NCBI RefSeq assembly: GCF_014640535.1 | Contig: NZ_BMHD01000003.1 | Location: 62,001 to 126,000 of the forward strand | Origin: Cnuibacter physcomitrellae | Lineage (GTDB): Bacteria > Actinomycetota > Actinomycetes > Actinomycetales > Microbacteriaceae | Direction: 5' to 3' | DNA: 64,000 bases | Shown: piece after piece, positions 1-9,426 of the stretch | How the letters are laid out: every line of letters starts with the position of its first letter | Position numbering within the stretch: the stretch's first letter is position 1 | Notes under the pieces: model-generated | What the model was told of the DNA's origin: nothing | Databases searched by the model: none | The model's input: the letters and a program-made list of their open reading frames with translations, nothing else | Position numbers and translations under genes: made by a program

Positions 1-478
1 CGGTGATGGTCGATCCGGTCTCCCCCGTCCCGGAGAAGGTGACCGTGCGGGCCAGAAGCTCCTCCCCCGGCGACGGTGTCGCCACCGTGAGCTGCGCCGG
101 GTCCGGGTCCGGGAGCATGAAGGAGACGGTCTCCTCACCGGCGCCGGATCCGCCGGTGACCTGCCTGACGGTGACGGTCTGCCGAGTCGCTGCCGCTGCG
201 GGGAACGTCACGGTGATGGACCATCTGTCGTCGGCGACCACGACCGCGGTCGTTCCTTCCAGCCTCGTCCCGTCAGGGTCGAGCACGTTGACGACGGCCC
301 CGTCGGTACCCGCGCCGGCGAAGGTCACGGTGCGCGAGGCCAGCACCTCACCTTCGGTGGGGCTGTCCACGGTGAGGGTGTCTTCGGCCGCTTCGGCAAT
401 GGATGAGGGTCCCGCCAGGAGAGCTGCTCCGACCAGAGCCGAGGCGGCGAGGATGAGCGGGCGAACCAGCGAGCGCAT
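1..478 (-). CDS. Secreted Ig-like repeat protein, cut by window edge
   Basis: The gene reads leftward from ATG 478, with GGGAGG about 6 bases upstream, and runs off the left edge, so only the first ~159 residues are visible. The N-terminus is a clear signal peptide: MRSLVRP, then a hydrophobic stretch rich in Ala/Leu, then a likely Ala-x-Ala cleavage site near residue 30. The mature part starts two similar units. 'SPTEGEVLASRTVTFAGAG' near residue 39 recurs as 'TPSPGEELLARTVTFSGTG' near residue 131, a bacterial Ig-like fold repeat of about 90 residues. Such repeats usually sit in exported cell-surface proteins. The function of the missing C-terminal part is unknown. Its promoter region (479-680) is shared with the divergent operon that starts at 681. 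Confidence 0.75.
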   Translation of the reverse strand, partial: MRSLVRPLILAASALVGAALLAGPSSIAEAAEDTLTVDSPTEGEVLASRTVTFAGAGTDGAVVNVLDPDGTRLEGTTAVVVADDRWSITVTFPAAAATRQTVTVRQVTGGSGAGEETVSFMLPDPDPAQLTVATPSPGEELLARTVTFSGTGETGSTIT

Positions 479-548
479 GAGGCACCTCCCACGGCCAGCC
501 GCTCGTGACGGTCACCAACGGCCGCGAATCCATGTCCACACCAAACTA

Positions 549-562
549 ATGCTGTACAGCAT
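549..562. promoter_or_regulatory. Perfect 14-bp palindrome ATGCTGTACAGCAT
   Basis: This perfect inverted repeat lies in the 202-bp gap between the divergent secreted-protein gene (start 478) and the 681 operon. Its half-site TGCTGT also occurs in the operator-like sites near 5274 and 11488. It is a plausible regulator site for the leftward gene. The protein that binds it is not known. Confidence 0.45.
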
Positions 563-628
563 GTTTTCGGGGGAATCCGCGACCCCGGGGCCGTCATTCG
601 ACGCGGTCGCGCTGCGGCGCCTACCCTA

Positions 629-653
629 TTGGTGTAGGACGGCAAGTATTGTG
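629..653 (+). promoter_or_regulatory. Operator-like motif, site A
   Basis: The 25-mer starts TTGGTGTAGGACGGCAAG and continues TATTGTG. It lies 28 bp upstream of the 681 gene. It matches site B (11488-11511, minus strand) at 17 of 20 aligned positions and site C (5274-5295, minus strand) at 18 of 22. The consensus resembles a MarR-type operator, TTGnTGTnnGACnGCAA. The operon it precedes encodes a MarR-like protein. Confidence 0.5.
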
Positions 654-680
654 CGTGGGCACGGCTGCGGTGGTGCCGGG

Positions 681-998
681 ATGGAGACGGCGATGGTGGA
701 GATGACTGAGGCAGCGGCACGAGCGGCCTCGAAAATGCTGCGGCATCACCCCGACGATTCGAGAGTGCGGATCACCCTGGATCCGGGAGACGAGTCGAAG
801 GCGCTGGTGAAGATCGTTGACAGCGTCCGCCCCGGCGATGTCCCCGCCGCCCCGGAGGCGCAGAGCGAGGTCGTGCTCTCCCCCGCGGCCGCGGCTGCTC
901 TGACCGACCTGACCCTGGACGTGAGGGATCACCGGTTCGTGCTCGAGCCAGCCGACGGCGACGCAGCGGCAGGCGGCGTCGAGCAGGCTGGAGGGTGA
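681..998 (+). CDS. IscA/HesB-fold-like small protein without cysteines
   Basis: The product is 105 residues from ATG 681; in-frame ATGs at 693 and 702 are alternatives. The pattern 'MTEAAARAASKML' followed by 'VRITLDPG' and, at the end, 'SEVVLSPAAAAALTDLTLDVRDH' and 'FVLEPA' follows the layout of IscA/HesB (A-type Fe-S carrier) domains. There is no cysteine anywhere, so it cannot bind a cluster in the usual way. Three bases separate it from the next gene, a MarR-like regulator, followed by a YihY-type membrane protein, so the three form an operon. Fold assignment is by eye from the motif layout. An unrelated small alpha/beta protein is possible. Confidence 0.55.
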   Translation: METAMVEMTEAAARAASKMLRHHPDDSRVRITLDPGDESKALVKIVDSVRPGDVPAAPEAQSEVVLSPAAAAALTDLTLDVRDHRFVLEPADGDAAAGGVEQAGG

Positions 999-1001
999 GG
1001 G

Positions 1002-1451
1002 ATGTGCGCGGCTGAGGCTCCTGCGGAGGGGACGGAGAGCGTCATCGCGGGTTCTCGCGCCCTTCTGGGGGTGATCGCCCGGTCGCTTGCTCCGATCGTG
1101 GAGCAGGTGCCGTTGCCGGACTACCGGCTGCTGGTGCTGCTGTGCAGCCGTGGGCTGCTGTCCCGGGTGGAGATCGTGCCGCTTCTGGATGTGACGGGTC
1201 TGGGGTTGGATGAGATGCTTCGTCGGCTCGCCGCGGGTCATCTGATCGACTATCAGGATGGTGGTGTCGCCGCGACGTCCAAAGGGAGGGCGCTGGTGGA
1301 TGAGGTCACGGAACGGCGCCGCGCGGAGGTGGCGCGGCTGCTGGGCGGGATGAGCATGGCGGAGCGGCGGACGGTCACGGAGGGGCTGGCGTTGATCGCG
1401 GCGGCGGCGGGTGAGCCGCGGCCCGAGGAGCTGCTCATCCTCGGTCTCTGA
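1002..1451 (+). CDS. MarR-like regulator, divergent paralogue
   Basis: This is a 149-residue protein of the length typical for MarR regulators. It matches the better-conserved MarR protein at 11003-11476 along its length: both begin with an 'S/IASRALLGxIARS' helix, have a winged-helix region around 'LLVLLCSRGLLSRVEIVPLLD', and end in 'ELLILGL' or 'DLLILGIG'. The DNA-recognition helix here is degenerate compared with the paralogue ('MGTHPSTLSRTVDRL' there), so DNA binding may be altered. The stop codon overlaps the next start (TGATG), giving translational coupling to the YihY gene. An operator-like motif lies at 629-653 upstream of the operon. Confidence 0.65.
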   Translation: MCAAEAPAEGTESVIAGSRALLGVIARSLAPIVEQVPLPDYRLLVLLCSRGLLSRVEIVPLLDVTGLGLDEMLRRLAAGHLIDYQDGGVAATSKGRALVDEVTERRRAEVARLLGGMSMAERRTVTEGLALIAAAAGEPRPEELLILGL

Positions 1452-2575
1452 TGCCCCCACCCCAGGACGCTTCGCGTAGCGGCCGACGACCGGGGTGGCC
1501 GTGGCAGCTGGGCGGGTCGGCGTGGCGTTATCTGTTGCGTCGGACCGGGCATGAGTTCCTGCGCTCGCGCGGCGTCGATCAGGCGGCAGCGTTGACGTTC
1601 TTCGCGGTGCTGTCCGTGTTCCCGGCGGCGTTGGCGGTGGTGTCGGTGATCGGTGTCGTCGGGGATGGACCGGCGACGGCGTCTCGGGTGCTGGACCTTG
1701 TGGAGCAGGTCGCGCCCGGGCAGGTCGCGGAGACGCTGCGTGGTCCGGTGACGCAGCTCGCGTCGACGCCGTCTGCGCCGGCGGCATTCATCGGCGGGGT
1801 GGTGGTGGCGTTGTGGTCGGCGTCGACGTACGTCAGCGCGTTCGGGCGGGCGATGAACGTCGTCTACCAGGTGGAGGAGGGGCGCCCGTTCTGGCGCCGG
1901 AAGCTCGCCCAGTTGGCGGTGACCGTGCTTCTGGTGCTGCTGGTGACCGTCGTGGCCGCGATCGTGGCCGTGTCCGGCCCGGTTCTTCGATGGGTCGGTG
2001 AGATCGCCGGTGTCGAGGAGGGAACGGTGCAGGTGTGGCAGGTGGTGCGCTGGCCCGTTCTGGCGGCAGCGGTCATCGGCATCGTCGCGGTCCTGTATGC
2101 CACGACGGGGAACGTGACGAAGCCGCGGGTGCGGTGGCTGGGTCTCGGGGCTGTGCTGGCGATCGCCGTGATCGGGGTGTCTTCGGCCGGGTTCGGGATC
2201 TACGTGTCTCTGTTCGCCGGTTACGACGACACGTTCGGGGCGCTGGCGGGGGTGATCGTGTTCATCATCTGGCTGTTCCTCATCGATCTCGCCCTGGTCC
2301 TGGGCGCGCATCTGAACGCCGAGATCGAGCGTGCCCGGGAACTGCTGTCCGGCGAGCACGCGGAACGCCGCCTGCAACTGCCCGTCCGGGACGACACCAC
2401 CTCCGCCCGCACCGCCCGGACGGAGCGGCTTGACCATGAGCGCGGTGAGCTGCTGCGAGAAGGAGAACCTCTCCCTCCGCGGCCGGATACGCTGCCGCGA
2501 CGCATCCGGCGTCGTGTCGAGACGGTATGGGGATGGCTGCGAGGACACAGGTCACCCCGGCCCCCTCCTACCTGA
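1451..2575 (+). CDS. YihY/virulence factor BrkB family membrane protein
   Basis: The product has 374 residues. The family hallmark is an N-terminal helix 'GHEFLRSRGVDQAAALTFFAVLSVFPAALAV', followed by further long hydrophobic segments, a middle 'ALWSASTYVSAFGRAMNVVY' stretch, and a last segment 'GALAGVIVFIIWLFLIDLALVLGAHLNAEI'. This gives about six membrane helices and a basic cytoplasmic C-tail of ~65 residues. YihY/BrkB proteins are inner-membrane proteins of uncertain transport role, formerly mis-assigned as RNase BN. The start overlaps the stop of the MarR-like gene. The gene ends 10 bp from the convergent DUF2254 gene. Confidence 0.85.
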   Translation: MPPPQDASRSGRRPGWPWQLGGSAWRYLLRRTGHEFLRSRGVDQAAALTFFAVLSVFPAALAVVSVIGVVGDGPATASRVLDLVEQVAPGQVAETLRGPVTQLASTPSAPAAFIGGVVVALWSASTYVSAFGRAMNVVYQVEEGRPFWRRKLAQLAVTVLLVLLVTVVAAIVAVSGPVLRWVGEIAGVEEGTVQVWQVVRWPVLAAAVIGIVAVLYATTGNVTKPRVRWLGLGAVLAIAVIGVSSAGFGIYVSLFAGYDDTFGALAGVIVFIIWLFLIDLALVLGAHLNAEIERARELLSGEHAERRLQLPVRDDTTSARTARTERLDHERGELLREGEPLPPRPDTLPRRIRRRVETVWGWLRGHRSPRPPPT

Positions 2576-2584
2576 CCCGTCGTG

Positions 2585-3848
2585 TCAGAGGTGGGTGTCG
2601 TGGGCGTGGTGAACAGCGGCGGCGTCCTCTGCGGTGAGGGCGGCGTCGACGCGGGTCAGGGCTCTCTCCGCGGCGGCGCGGAACAGGTGGGCCTGCCCGG
2701 GTGCGACCCGGGCGAGGGAGCCGAGGCACTTCTGCAGCCGGATCTGGACCTCGACCATCCCGGCGCCGTCGCGGGCGATGGGCCGGAACGCGTCGGTGAT
2801 CAGGTCCTGGAGCGCGACCGGTTCGACCAGCACCCGCAGATACCGGACGTCGTCGTCCGGGGTGGTGGTGAGGGTGCGGACGAACACGCGCTGCAGCGAC
2901 GCGATCACCTCGATCGCGGTGCCGGGATCGTTGGTCGACGGGGACAGGGCCCTGCTGGCGATCTCGGCCAGCGCGATCACACCCAGACGCGGGTCCTGGT
3001 CGTAGTCGCGATGCCGGGCGACGGTGAACGCCCGCCGGACCGCAGTCCGGGCGCCCTCGTCGAGGTGCCCGCGCGTGTGGACGAGGGGCGTGGTGGGGTC
3101 GACGACCGTTCCGGGCATGGTCAGGACGCGCAGGTCGGCGTCGGTGTCCTCCCCGATTCGGTTCAGCGCGGCGATGTCGATGTGGGTGACGTATCCCGTC
3201 TCCTCGCCTCGCACCCGCGCCCCGTGCGTGTCCGCGACCGCAGCTGAATGCCCGGCTAGGTCTTCGGCCCGGGCGCGTCGGGCGCCGAGGGTGGGTGAGG
3301 TGGCGTAGGCGTGGAGGGTGTCGCCGGCGGCGGTCTCGACGCGGTCGATGACGTCGGACATCCGGCCGAACGTGGTCAGGTGCCCGATCCAGCGCAGCAG
3401 CGTGACCACGATCACGGCGATCACGACGAGGGTGCCGAAGAACAGGATCGTGCGGCCCTGATCGCTGTAGTAGGCGGTGGAGAGGGCGATGATCCCGACC
3501 AGGGAGAAGGTGAACGCACCCACGAACGTCGACAGGGCGTTCTGCGAGGTGCGGTCCTGCACCAGCAGCTGCGTGGCTCGGGGTGTCGCCGTGGTGGTGG
3601 CCGAGGAGTAGGCGGTGACCATGGTGGTCAGCGAGAAGGTGGTGACGGCCAGCATGCTGCTGGCGATGATCTGCAGGATCGATCCGACCGAGTCCTGGCC
3701 GAGGTCGATGACGAGCCGGAACGGGATCACGGCTCCGATCACGCCCGCGGCGAGGGCGAACCCGACCGCGGATGAGCGTGAACAGTGCTGCGCGAGCCCA
3801 CACCCGGCGCAGCAGATTCAGCAGGAACACCCCGGTCCGGCTTCGCAT
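2585..3848 (-). CDS. DUF2254 membrane protein, N-terminus out of frame
   Basis: The main frame (3742-2585, about 385 residues) is a DUF2254 protein. Membrane helices occur around 'SILQIIASSMLAVTTFSLT' and 'FVGAFTFSLVGIIALS', then comes a soluble C-terminal domain with 'RLGVIALAEIASRALSPSTNDPGTA'. The natural start is probably ATG 3848, which has a strong GGAGG seven bases upstream and encodes 'MRSRTGVFLLNLLRRVWARAALFTL'. That N-terminus is in a different frame. Skipping one base around 3770-3776 joins it to 'SSAVGFALAAGVIGAVIPF' in the main frame, which is what the family expects. So either the gene carries a one-base insertion, or there is a sequencing error, or translation starts internally at GTG 3742. 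Function unknown. Confidence 0.8.
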
Positions 3849-3882
3849 CACAGGTCCTCCTCGGGGATCGTCCGGCGTGCTG

Positions 3883-5271
3883 TCATCCCAGGATGGGCCG
3901 TTCTGTCGGATAGCTGTAGAGCAGGTTCCGGCGCCGGATCGCCAGCGCCGACGCCAGACCGATGGGGCCGATGCGGCCCATCAGCATCACGACGGCGAGG
4001 ATGATCTTTCCCGCCGGAGGGAGCTGCTCGCTGAGGCCGATGCTGAGTCCGCAGGTCGCGAACGCGGAGATCACCTCGAACACGACGTCGTTCAGTGGAG
4101 CGTCGCTGACCAGCAGGAGGAGGATCGAGGCTGCCAGCACCAGCGTGGCGCCCAGGAAGGTGACGCTGATCGCGACACGGATCGCGCCGTCCGGGAGGGA
4201 GCGGCCGAAGATCAGGATCTTCTTGTCTCCGCGGGCCTCGGCCAGGATCGCGAGGAACATCACCGCGAGGGTGGTGACCTTGATGCCGCCCGCGGTGGAG
4301 GCCGATCCGCCGCCGACGAACATGAGCGCGTCGGTGATCAGTTGTGTCGCCGAGGTGGTGTCGGCCGTGTCGACCAGGCTGAAGCCACCCGACCGGGTCA
4401 TGATCGACGCGAACGCCGAGTTCAGGATCCTCTCCCCCACCGGCATGTCACCGATGGTGGCGGTGTTACTCCATTCGAGGGCGCCCCACGCGACAGCGCC
4501 GGCGAGGAACAGGATGGTGGTGGTCAGCAGGGTGAGCTTGGTGTGCAGGTTCCAGTGCTTGGGGTGCCACTTCGCTACCAGGAGCACCGTGAACACGGGG
4601 AACCCGAAGCTGCCGACGAACACTCCCACCATGACCGGGAGGACGATGAACAGGTTCCCGTCGAACCCGGCCATCCCGTCCGCGTGGGTGGTGAACCCGG
4701 CATTGTTGAATGACGACACCGCGTAGAACACCCCATGCCAGATGCCGTCGGGGACCGAGCGTTCGGTGGCGATGAAGGCCGGGACCAGGATGACGGCCAG
4801 GGCGGCCTCCAGCAGCAGCGACGTCGAGACCACGACGGCGAGGAGCTTGCGGACGTCGCCGAGGTTGTCGGTTCCGACGCCGCCCTGTCTGGCGAACAGC
4901 TTGCCGCGCACCCCCAGGGAGCGGGTGACGGCGCGGGTGAGGAGGATCGCGATGGTGATGATGCCCAGTCCGCCGATCTGGATGGCGGCGAGGATGAACA
5001 CCTGGCCCAGGAACGACCAGTGCTCCGCTGTGTTCACGCTCGCCAGGCCCGTCACCGTCAACGCCGACACGGCCGTGAACGCCGCATCCGACACGTGGGT
5101 GCTCACGCCAGTTCGCGCGGCCACCGGGAGCGAGAGCAGCCCGGTGAACAGGACCGCGACGGCGAGGAACACCAGGATCGACAGCTGTGCAGGATAGCTG
5201 CGCACAAGGACACCGACCACGGTCTCACCGGGGCGCAGACGGGCGCTCGTCCTCGGTCTCGTCGCGTACAC
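3883..5271 (-). CDS. trkH: Potassium uptake channel subunit TrkH/KtrB
   Basis: The product has about 462 residues and many membrane helices. The four selectivity-filter loops of the superfamily of K+ transporters are visible in order: 'SALTVTGLAS', 'SSFNNAGFTTHA', 'IMTRSGGFSLVD' and 'ISAFATCGLSIGL'. It moves K+ into the cell and normally pairs with a cytosolic RCK protein (TrkA/KtrA), which is not in this window. The frame stays open far upstream, antisense to the lipoprotein gene, so the start had to be chosen. GTG 5271 lies six bases after a possible -10 (AATAAT) and next to the shared operator-like motif, consistent with a leaderless transcript. GTG 5227 is an alternative. Confidence 0.88.
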   Translation of the reverse strand: MYATRPRTSARLRPGETVVGVLVRSYPAQLSILVFLAVAVLFTGLLSLPVAARTGVSTHVSDAAFTAVSALTVTGLASVNTAEHWSFLGQVFILAAIQIGGLGIITIAILLTRAVTRSLGVRGKLFARQGGVGTDNLGDVRKLLAVVVSTSLLLEAALAVILVPAFIATERSVPDGIWHGVFYAVSSFNNAGFTTHADGMAGFDGNLFIVLPVMVGVFVGSFGFPVFTVLLVAKWHPKHWNLHTKLTLLTTTILFLAGAVAWGALEWSNTATIGDMPVGERILNSAFASIMTRSGGFSLVDTADTTSATQLITDALMFVGGGSASTAGGIKVTTLAVMFLAILAEARGDKKILIFGRSLPDGAIRVAISVTFLGATLVLAASILLLLVSDAPLNDVVFEVISAFATCGLSIGLSEQLPPAGKIILAVVMLMGRIGPIGLASALAIRRRNLLYSYPTERPILG

Positions 5272-5273
5272 CC

Positions 5274-5295
5274 CACAATTATTGCTGTCCTGCAC
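5274..5295 (-). promoter_or_regulatory. Operator-like motif, site C
   Basis: On the minus strand this reads GTGCAGGACAGCAATAAT followed by TGTG. It matches site A at 18 of 22 positions and shares the exact GGACAGCAA with site B. It sits directly on the trkH start and 46 bp from the divergent lipoprotein gene, so one site could control both. AATAAT inside it may act as the trkH -10. Confidence 0.5.
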
Positions 5296-5340
5296 ACGAA
5301 TCTGCGTAGGGTGGTGCACACCCGAACGACTGGACCCGCT

Positions 5341-6990
5341 GTGACCACCTCCACCACCCCGCACCCACGACGAGGAGCACGGGCGCGCCTGCTGGCTGCA
5401 GTCGTCGCAGCCGCCGTGGCTGGGGCGATGATGACGGGCTGCACCGCTGAGCAGTCCGCTGCCGCGCCGGGCCTGGTGGAGACCTCTGCCCCCGCCCAGA
5501 TGACGACCGTCGTCGCGGCGGACACCGCCGCGACGCGGTCCATCCAGATGAGTCAGCAGTTGTTCGAGCACTCCGACGCCGTCGTCGTCGCCCCCAGCGA
5601 GAACGTCGCGGCCGTGCAGAAGGCGGCCCGGACCGCCATCCTCGCCGGTATCCCCCTGCTGCTCTCCGACCAGGCGTCGACCAGCGGTTCGCCCGCGCCG
5701 ACATCGACCGCGGATCCGGCGATCGTATCGGAGCTGACCCGACTCGGCGCCAGCCAGGTCATCGCCGTCGGCCTGCCCGCCGCGGACGCTGGCGTGGCCA
5801 CCTGGTACCGTGCCGACTCGGTCGAGGACATCGCCTCGCTCACCGGGATCCCGCAGGTCGCGCTGATCGGGGACGTGAGCATCTCCTCCCTGAACACGCT
5901 GACCCCCGTGACCGACATCGCCGCCGGCAGGGACGTGACCCTGCCGCATCCGGCCGTGGCACTGACCTCGGTGTCCGTCATCCTCGACAGCCCCGCCGCC
6001 GATCTCGCCGCGGCGGCCACCGCGCGAGCCGCCGGCGCCACCCTCACCCTCCAGCCCACGCCCGGTGACCTCCTCGCCTCGCCCGAGATGATCACGACAC
6101 TGCAGGAGCAGCCCGACGCATCCGTGATCCTCCTCGGCAGCAGCTACGCCGACCAGCCCGACCCTGCCTGGTCGATCACGGCCGCGCGGACCGGCTATCA
6201 GCTCCCCGGCGGCGGTCAGCGGCTCCTCGGCGAGCACCGCTTCGTCGCGATCTACGGCGCCCCCGACACCCCCGTGCTCGGCATCCTCGGCGAGCAGGAC
6301 GTCGCCGGCACCATCGCCCGCGCCTCCGACCTCGCCGCCCAATACGCGCCGCTTTCCGACCGGCCTGTCGTGCCGGTGCTGGAGATCATCACCACCGTCG
6401 CCGCCGGATCCGCGGGCGGCGACGGGAACTACTCCAACGAGCTCGACCCGGACACCATCGCCCCCTACATCGACGCCGCCGCGGCGGCGGGGATGATGGT
6501 GCTCCTGGACCTGCAGCCGGGCCGCAGCGACTTCCTCAGCCAAGCCACCGCGTACGCCGACCTGCTCTCCCGCCCCAACGTGGGGCTGGCTCTGGATCCC
6601 GAGTGGCGGCTCGGCCCGGACGAGATCCCCCTGGAGCAGATCGGCTCCGTGGACGCCGCCGAGGTCAACGCCGTCTCCGACTGGCTGGCCCGCCTCGTCC
6701 ACGACCAGGGGCTGCCGCCGAAGATGCTGGTGCTGCACGAGTTCCGGATCTCCATGATCACCGACCGCGCCGCGATCGACACCAGCCATCCCGAGATCGA
6801 GACCGTCGTCCACGTCGACGGTCAGGGCAGCCAGCCCGACAAGATGGCCACCTGGGATGCGCTCCTCGCCGAACCACCCGCCGGTGTCGGCGTGGGGTGG
6901 AAGAACTTCATCGACGAGGACTCCCCCATGCTCACCCCCGAGCAGACCATGCAGGTCACCCCCACCCCCGACCTCATCAGCTACCAATAG
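5341..6990 (+). CDS. Two-domain exported lipoprotein, CWB2-like plus TIM-barrel-like
   Basis: The 549-residue product begins (GTG 5341) with a basic stretch and hydrophobic core ending in a lipobox 'MMTGC' (Cys near 34), so it should be lipid-anchored outside the membrane. The first half has 'DAVVVAPSENVAAVQKAA', 'GIPLLLSDQ' and 'LTRLGASQVIAVG', the pattern of cell-wall-binding repeat 2 domains. The second half ('PVLEIITTVA', 'MVLLDLQPG', 'NVGLALDPEWRL', 'KMLVLHEFRI') looks like a beta/alpha-barrel resembling glycoside-hydrolase folds, with several acidic residues at strand ends. The activity is unknown. It is divergent from trkH across a 69-bp gap carrying the shared motif. Confidence 0.7.
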   Translation: MTTSTTPHPRRGARARLLAAVVAAAVAGAMMTGCTAEQSAAAPGLVETSAPAQMTTVVAADTAATRSIQMSQQLFEHSDAVVVAPSENVAAVQKAARTAILAGIPLLLSDQASTSGSPAPTSTADPAIVSELTRLGASQVIAVGLPAADAGVATWYRADSVEDIASLTGIPQVALIGDVSISSLNTLTPVTDIAAGRDVTLPHPAVALTSVSVILDSPAADLAAAATARAAGATLTLQPTPGDLLASPEMITTLQEQPDASVILLGSSYADQPDPAWSITAARTGYQLPGGGQRLLGEHRFVAIYGAPDTPVLGILGEQDVAGTIARASDLAAQYAPLSDRPVVPVLEIITTVAAGSAGGDGNYSNELDPDTIAPYIDAAAAAGMMVLLDLQPGRSDFLSQATAYADLLSRPNVGLALDPEWRLGPDEIPLEQIGSVDAAEVNAVSDWLARLVHDQGLPPKMLVLHEFRISMITDRAAIDTSHPEIETVVHVDGQGSQPDKMATWDALLAEPPAGVGVGWKNFIDEDSPMLTPEQTMQVTPTPDLISYQ

Positions 6991-7011
6991 CACCCAGCCA
7001 GGGACACGCCC

Positions 7012-7533
7012 TTGTATGCGATCGAGACCCACCACAGTGTCTGGGGCATCGTCTACGCCCGCCCCCGCGCACTCCTCGCCCTCCACGGCCGCCGCATCAT
7101 CACCCTCTTCCCACCCGGCACCACACCCGCCGCCGCCCGGGTAGCGAGCCTGTACTACCTGTGGAGCTACGAACTAGGCCCCGCCCTGACCTTGCCCGCA
7201 CTCCCCTTCGCCGCGATCCTCGTCTCCGAGCTCTCTCCCCTCGGCCCCGCGACCGGAACGTTCGCGGGACTGGCCGCAACCCTCGTCGCCTACCTCGTCA
7301 TCCGGTGGGTGCTCGCCCTCCGCGCCGCCCGCATCCTCGCCGAATCCCGCAGCGCGATCATCACGATCAACGCCTACGACCCCGGCCTGTCCCGCGCCGG
7401 CGACCTCTCCCCCGTCGTCCACTCCGCCCTCGCCGCCGCCACACGAAAAGGATGCGCCGCGATCGAGGACGAACTGCTCTGGCAGGACGCCTGGAACGCC
7501 CTCCCCGAACCCGAACCCACCCCGCAGCCCTGA
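7012..7533 (+). CDS. Small membrane protein of unknown function
   Basis: The product has 173 residues from TTG 7012, with AGGGA eight bases upstream; this start is moderately supported. The N-terminal part is basic and aromatic ('HHSVWGIVYARPRALLALHG'). Two membrane segments follow around residues 55-80 and 85-105 ('GLAATLVAYLVIRWVLAL'), then a cytoplasmic tail with 'ITINAYDPG' and a Pro-rich end. It resembles short actinobacterial DUF6611-like proteins, a weak impression only. The gap to the lipoprotein gene is 21 bp, so the two are probably co-transcribed. Confidence 0.6.
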   Translation: MYAIETHHSVWGIVYARPRALLALHGRRIITLFPPGTTPAAARVASLYYLWSYELGPALTLPALPFAAILVSELSPLGPATGTFAGLAATLVAYLVIRWVLALRAARILAESRSAIITINAYDPGLSRAGDLSPVVHSALAAATRKGCAAIEDELLWQDAWNALPEPEPTPQP

Positions 7534-7542
7534 CGGCGGGGT
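7519..7542 (+). terminator. GC hairpin at end of lipoprotein operon
   Basis: A 7-bp stem ACCCCGC / GCGGGGT with a 10-base loop spans the stop codon of the 7012 gene. There is no T-tract after it, so it is only a possible terminator. Confidence 0.35.
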
Positions 7543-7562
7543 TCCGCTCCACCAGGATCTGT

Positions 7563-7598
7563 GATGTGCTAGCAGGCAAGAGTTGCAGTGCAGCACAT
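7563..7598 (+). promoter_or_regulatory. Operator-like motif, site E, inside an inverted repeat
   Basis: Inverted arms ATGTGCT (7564-7570) and AGCACAT (7592-7598) flank GGCAAGAGTTG. The GTG-N6-GGCAAG-N2-TTG part weakly matches sites A-D. It lies 59 bp upstream of the ABC ATPase start. Confidence 0.35.
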
Positions 7599-7656
7599 TT
7601 CTGCGGCTTGTTCACGACGGATCGTCCGGCACGTACCTGCCGGTGAAGGAGCATCG

Positions 7657-8742
<1,086 letters not shown>

Positions 8743-9426
8743 CGGCTGCTGCTCGCAGACGTTCTACCGCGACCACGACTCCGGCGATCAGCAGTGCCAG
8801 GCCCGCGGAGTAGGCGGCGATCGCGGCCGGGCCGCCCGCGGCTTCGGGACTGACGAAGAAGTAGGGGTACCAGTCCGTCGCGTTCCCTCGGATCAAAGTG
8901 ACTACTTCCCAGCCGAGTGGGAACACCCAGGAGATCAGCGGGAGAGCGCGCGGCAGGCGAGTACTGGTCTCTGCGGTGAGCAGGTCCAGGAGCACGAATC
9001 CGGGCAGGATGAAGTGCAAGACCCGGGAAGACATCGGGACCAGGAACTCGGCGCCGGTGTAGCCGGCCGCGCTCATCAGCATCGCGAACACACCTCCCGA
9101 CAGGATGACGTAGCTGCCAACGATCACTCGAGCACCCAGCAGCCACACCGGCTCCCTCGCACCCACCAGCACCCAGATCAACGATGCGGCGGTGACCAAG
9201 CAGAACAGGATGGCGCTGTCGATCGTGAAGTAGCCGAGCAGGTTCCTGATCGAGCAGGTCCCGTACACGAACGCGCAGTCCGCACGCGACACCAACGAGA
9301 TCGCAGCCACAGTCACCGCCGTCGCGCGCAGAAGCACCAGCCAGACGACCTCACGACAGGGACGGCGGAAACTCGCGGCGCCGGTCACGACGTGAGCCTA
9401 GCGCCGACGGTCAACGACTGGGCGGG

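Noticed and set aside
3-680. Plus-strand frame extending the 681 gene to the window's left edge
   Set aside because: It is antisense to a signal-peptide gene with its own ribosome site, and the IscA-like pattern starts only at about 681-702.
5272-7086. Long open minus-strand frame continuing upstream of trkH, antisense to the lipoprotein gene
   Set aside because: The TrkH-like sequence begins only after about 5271. The upstream part is Gly/Arg/Glu-rich with no motifs and is opposite a gene with a clear signal peptide. It is a by-product of high GC content.
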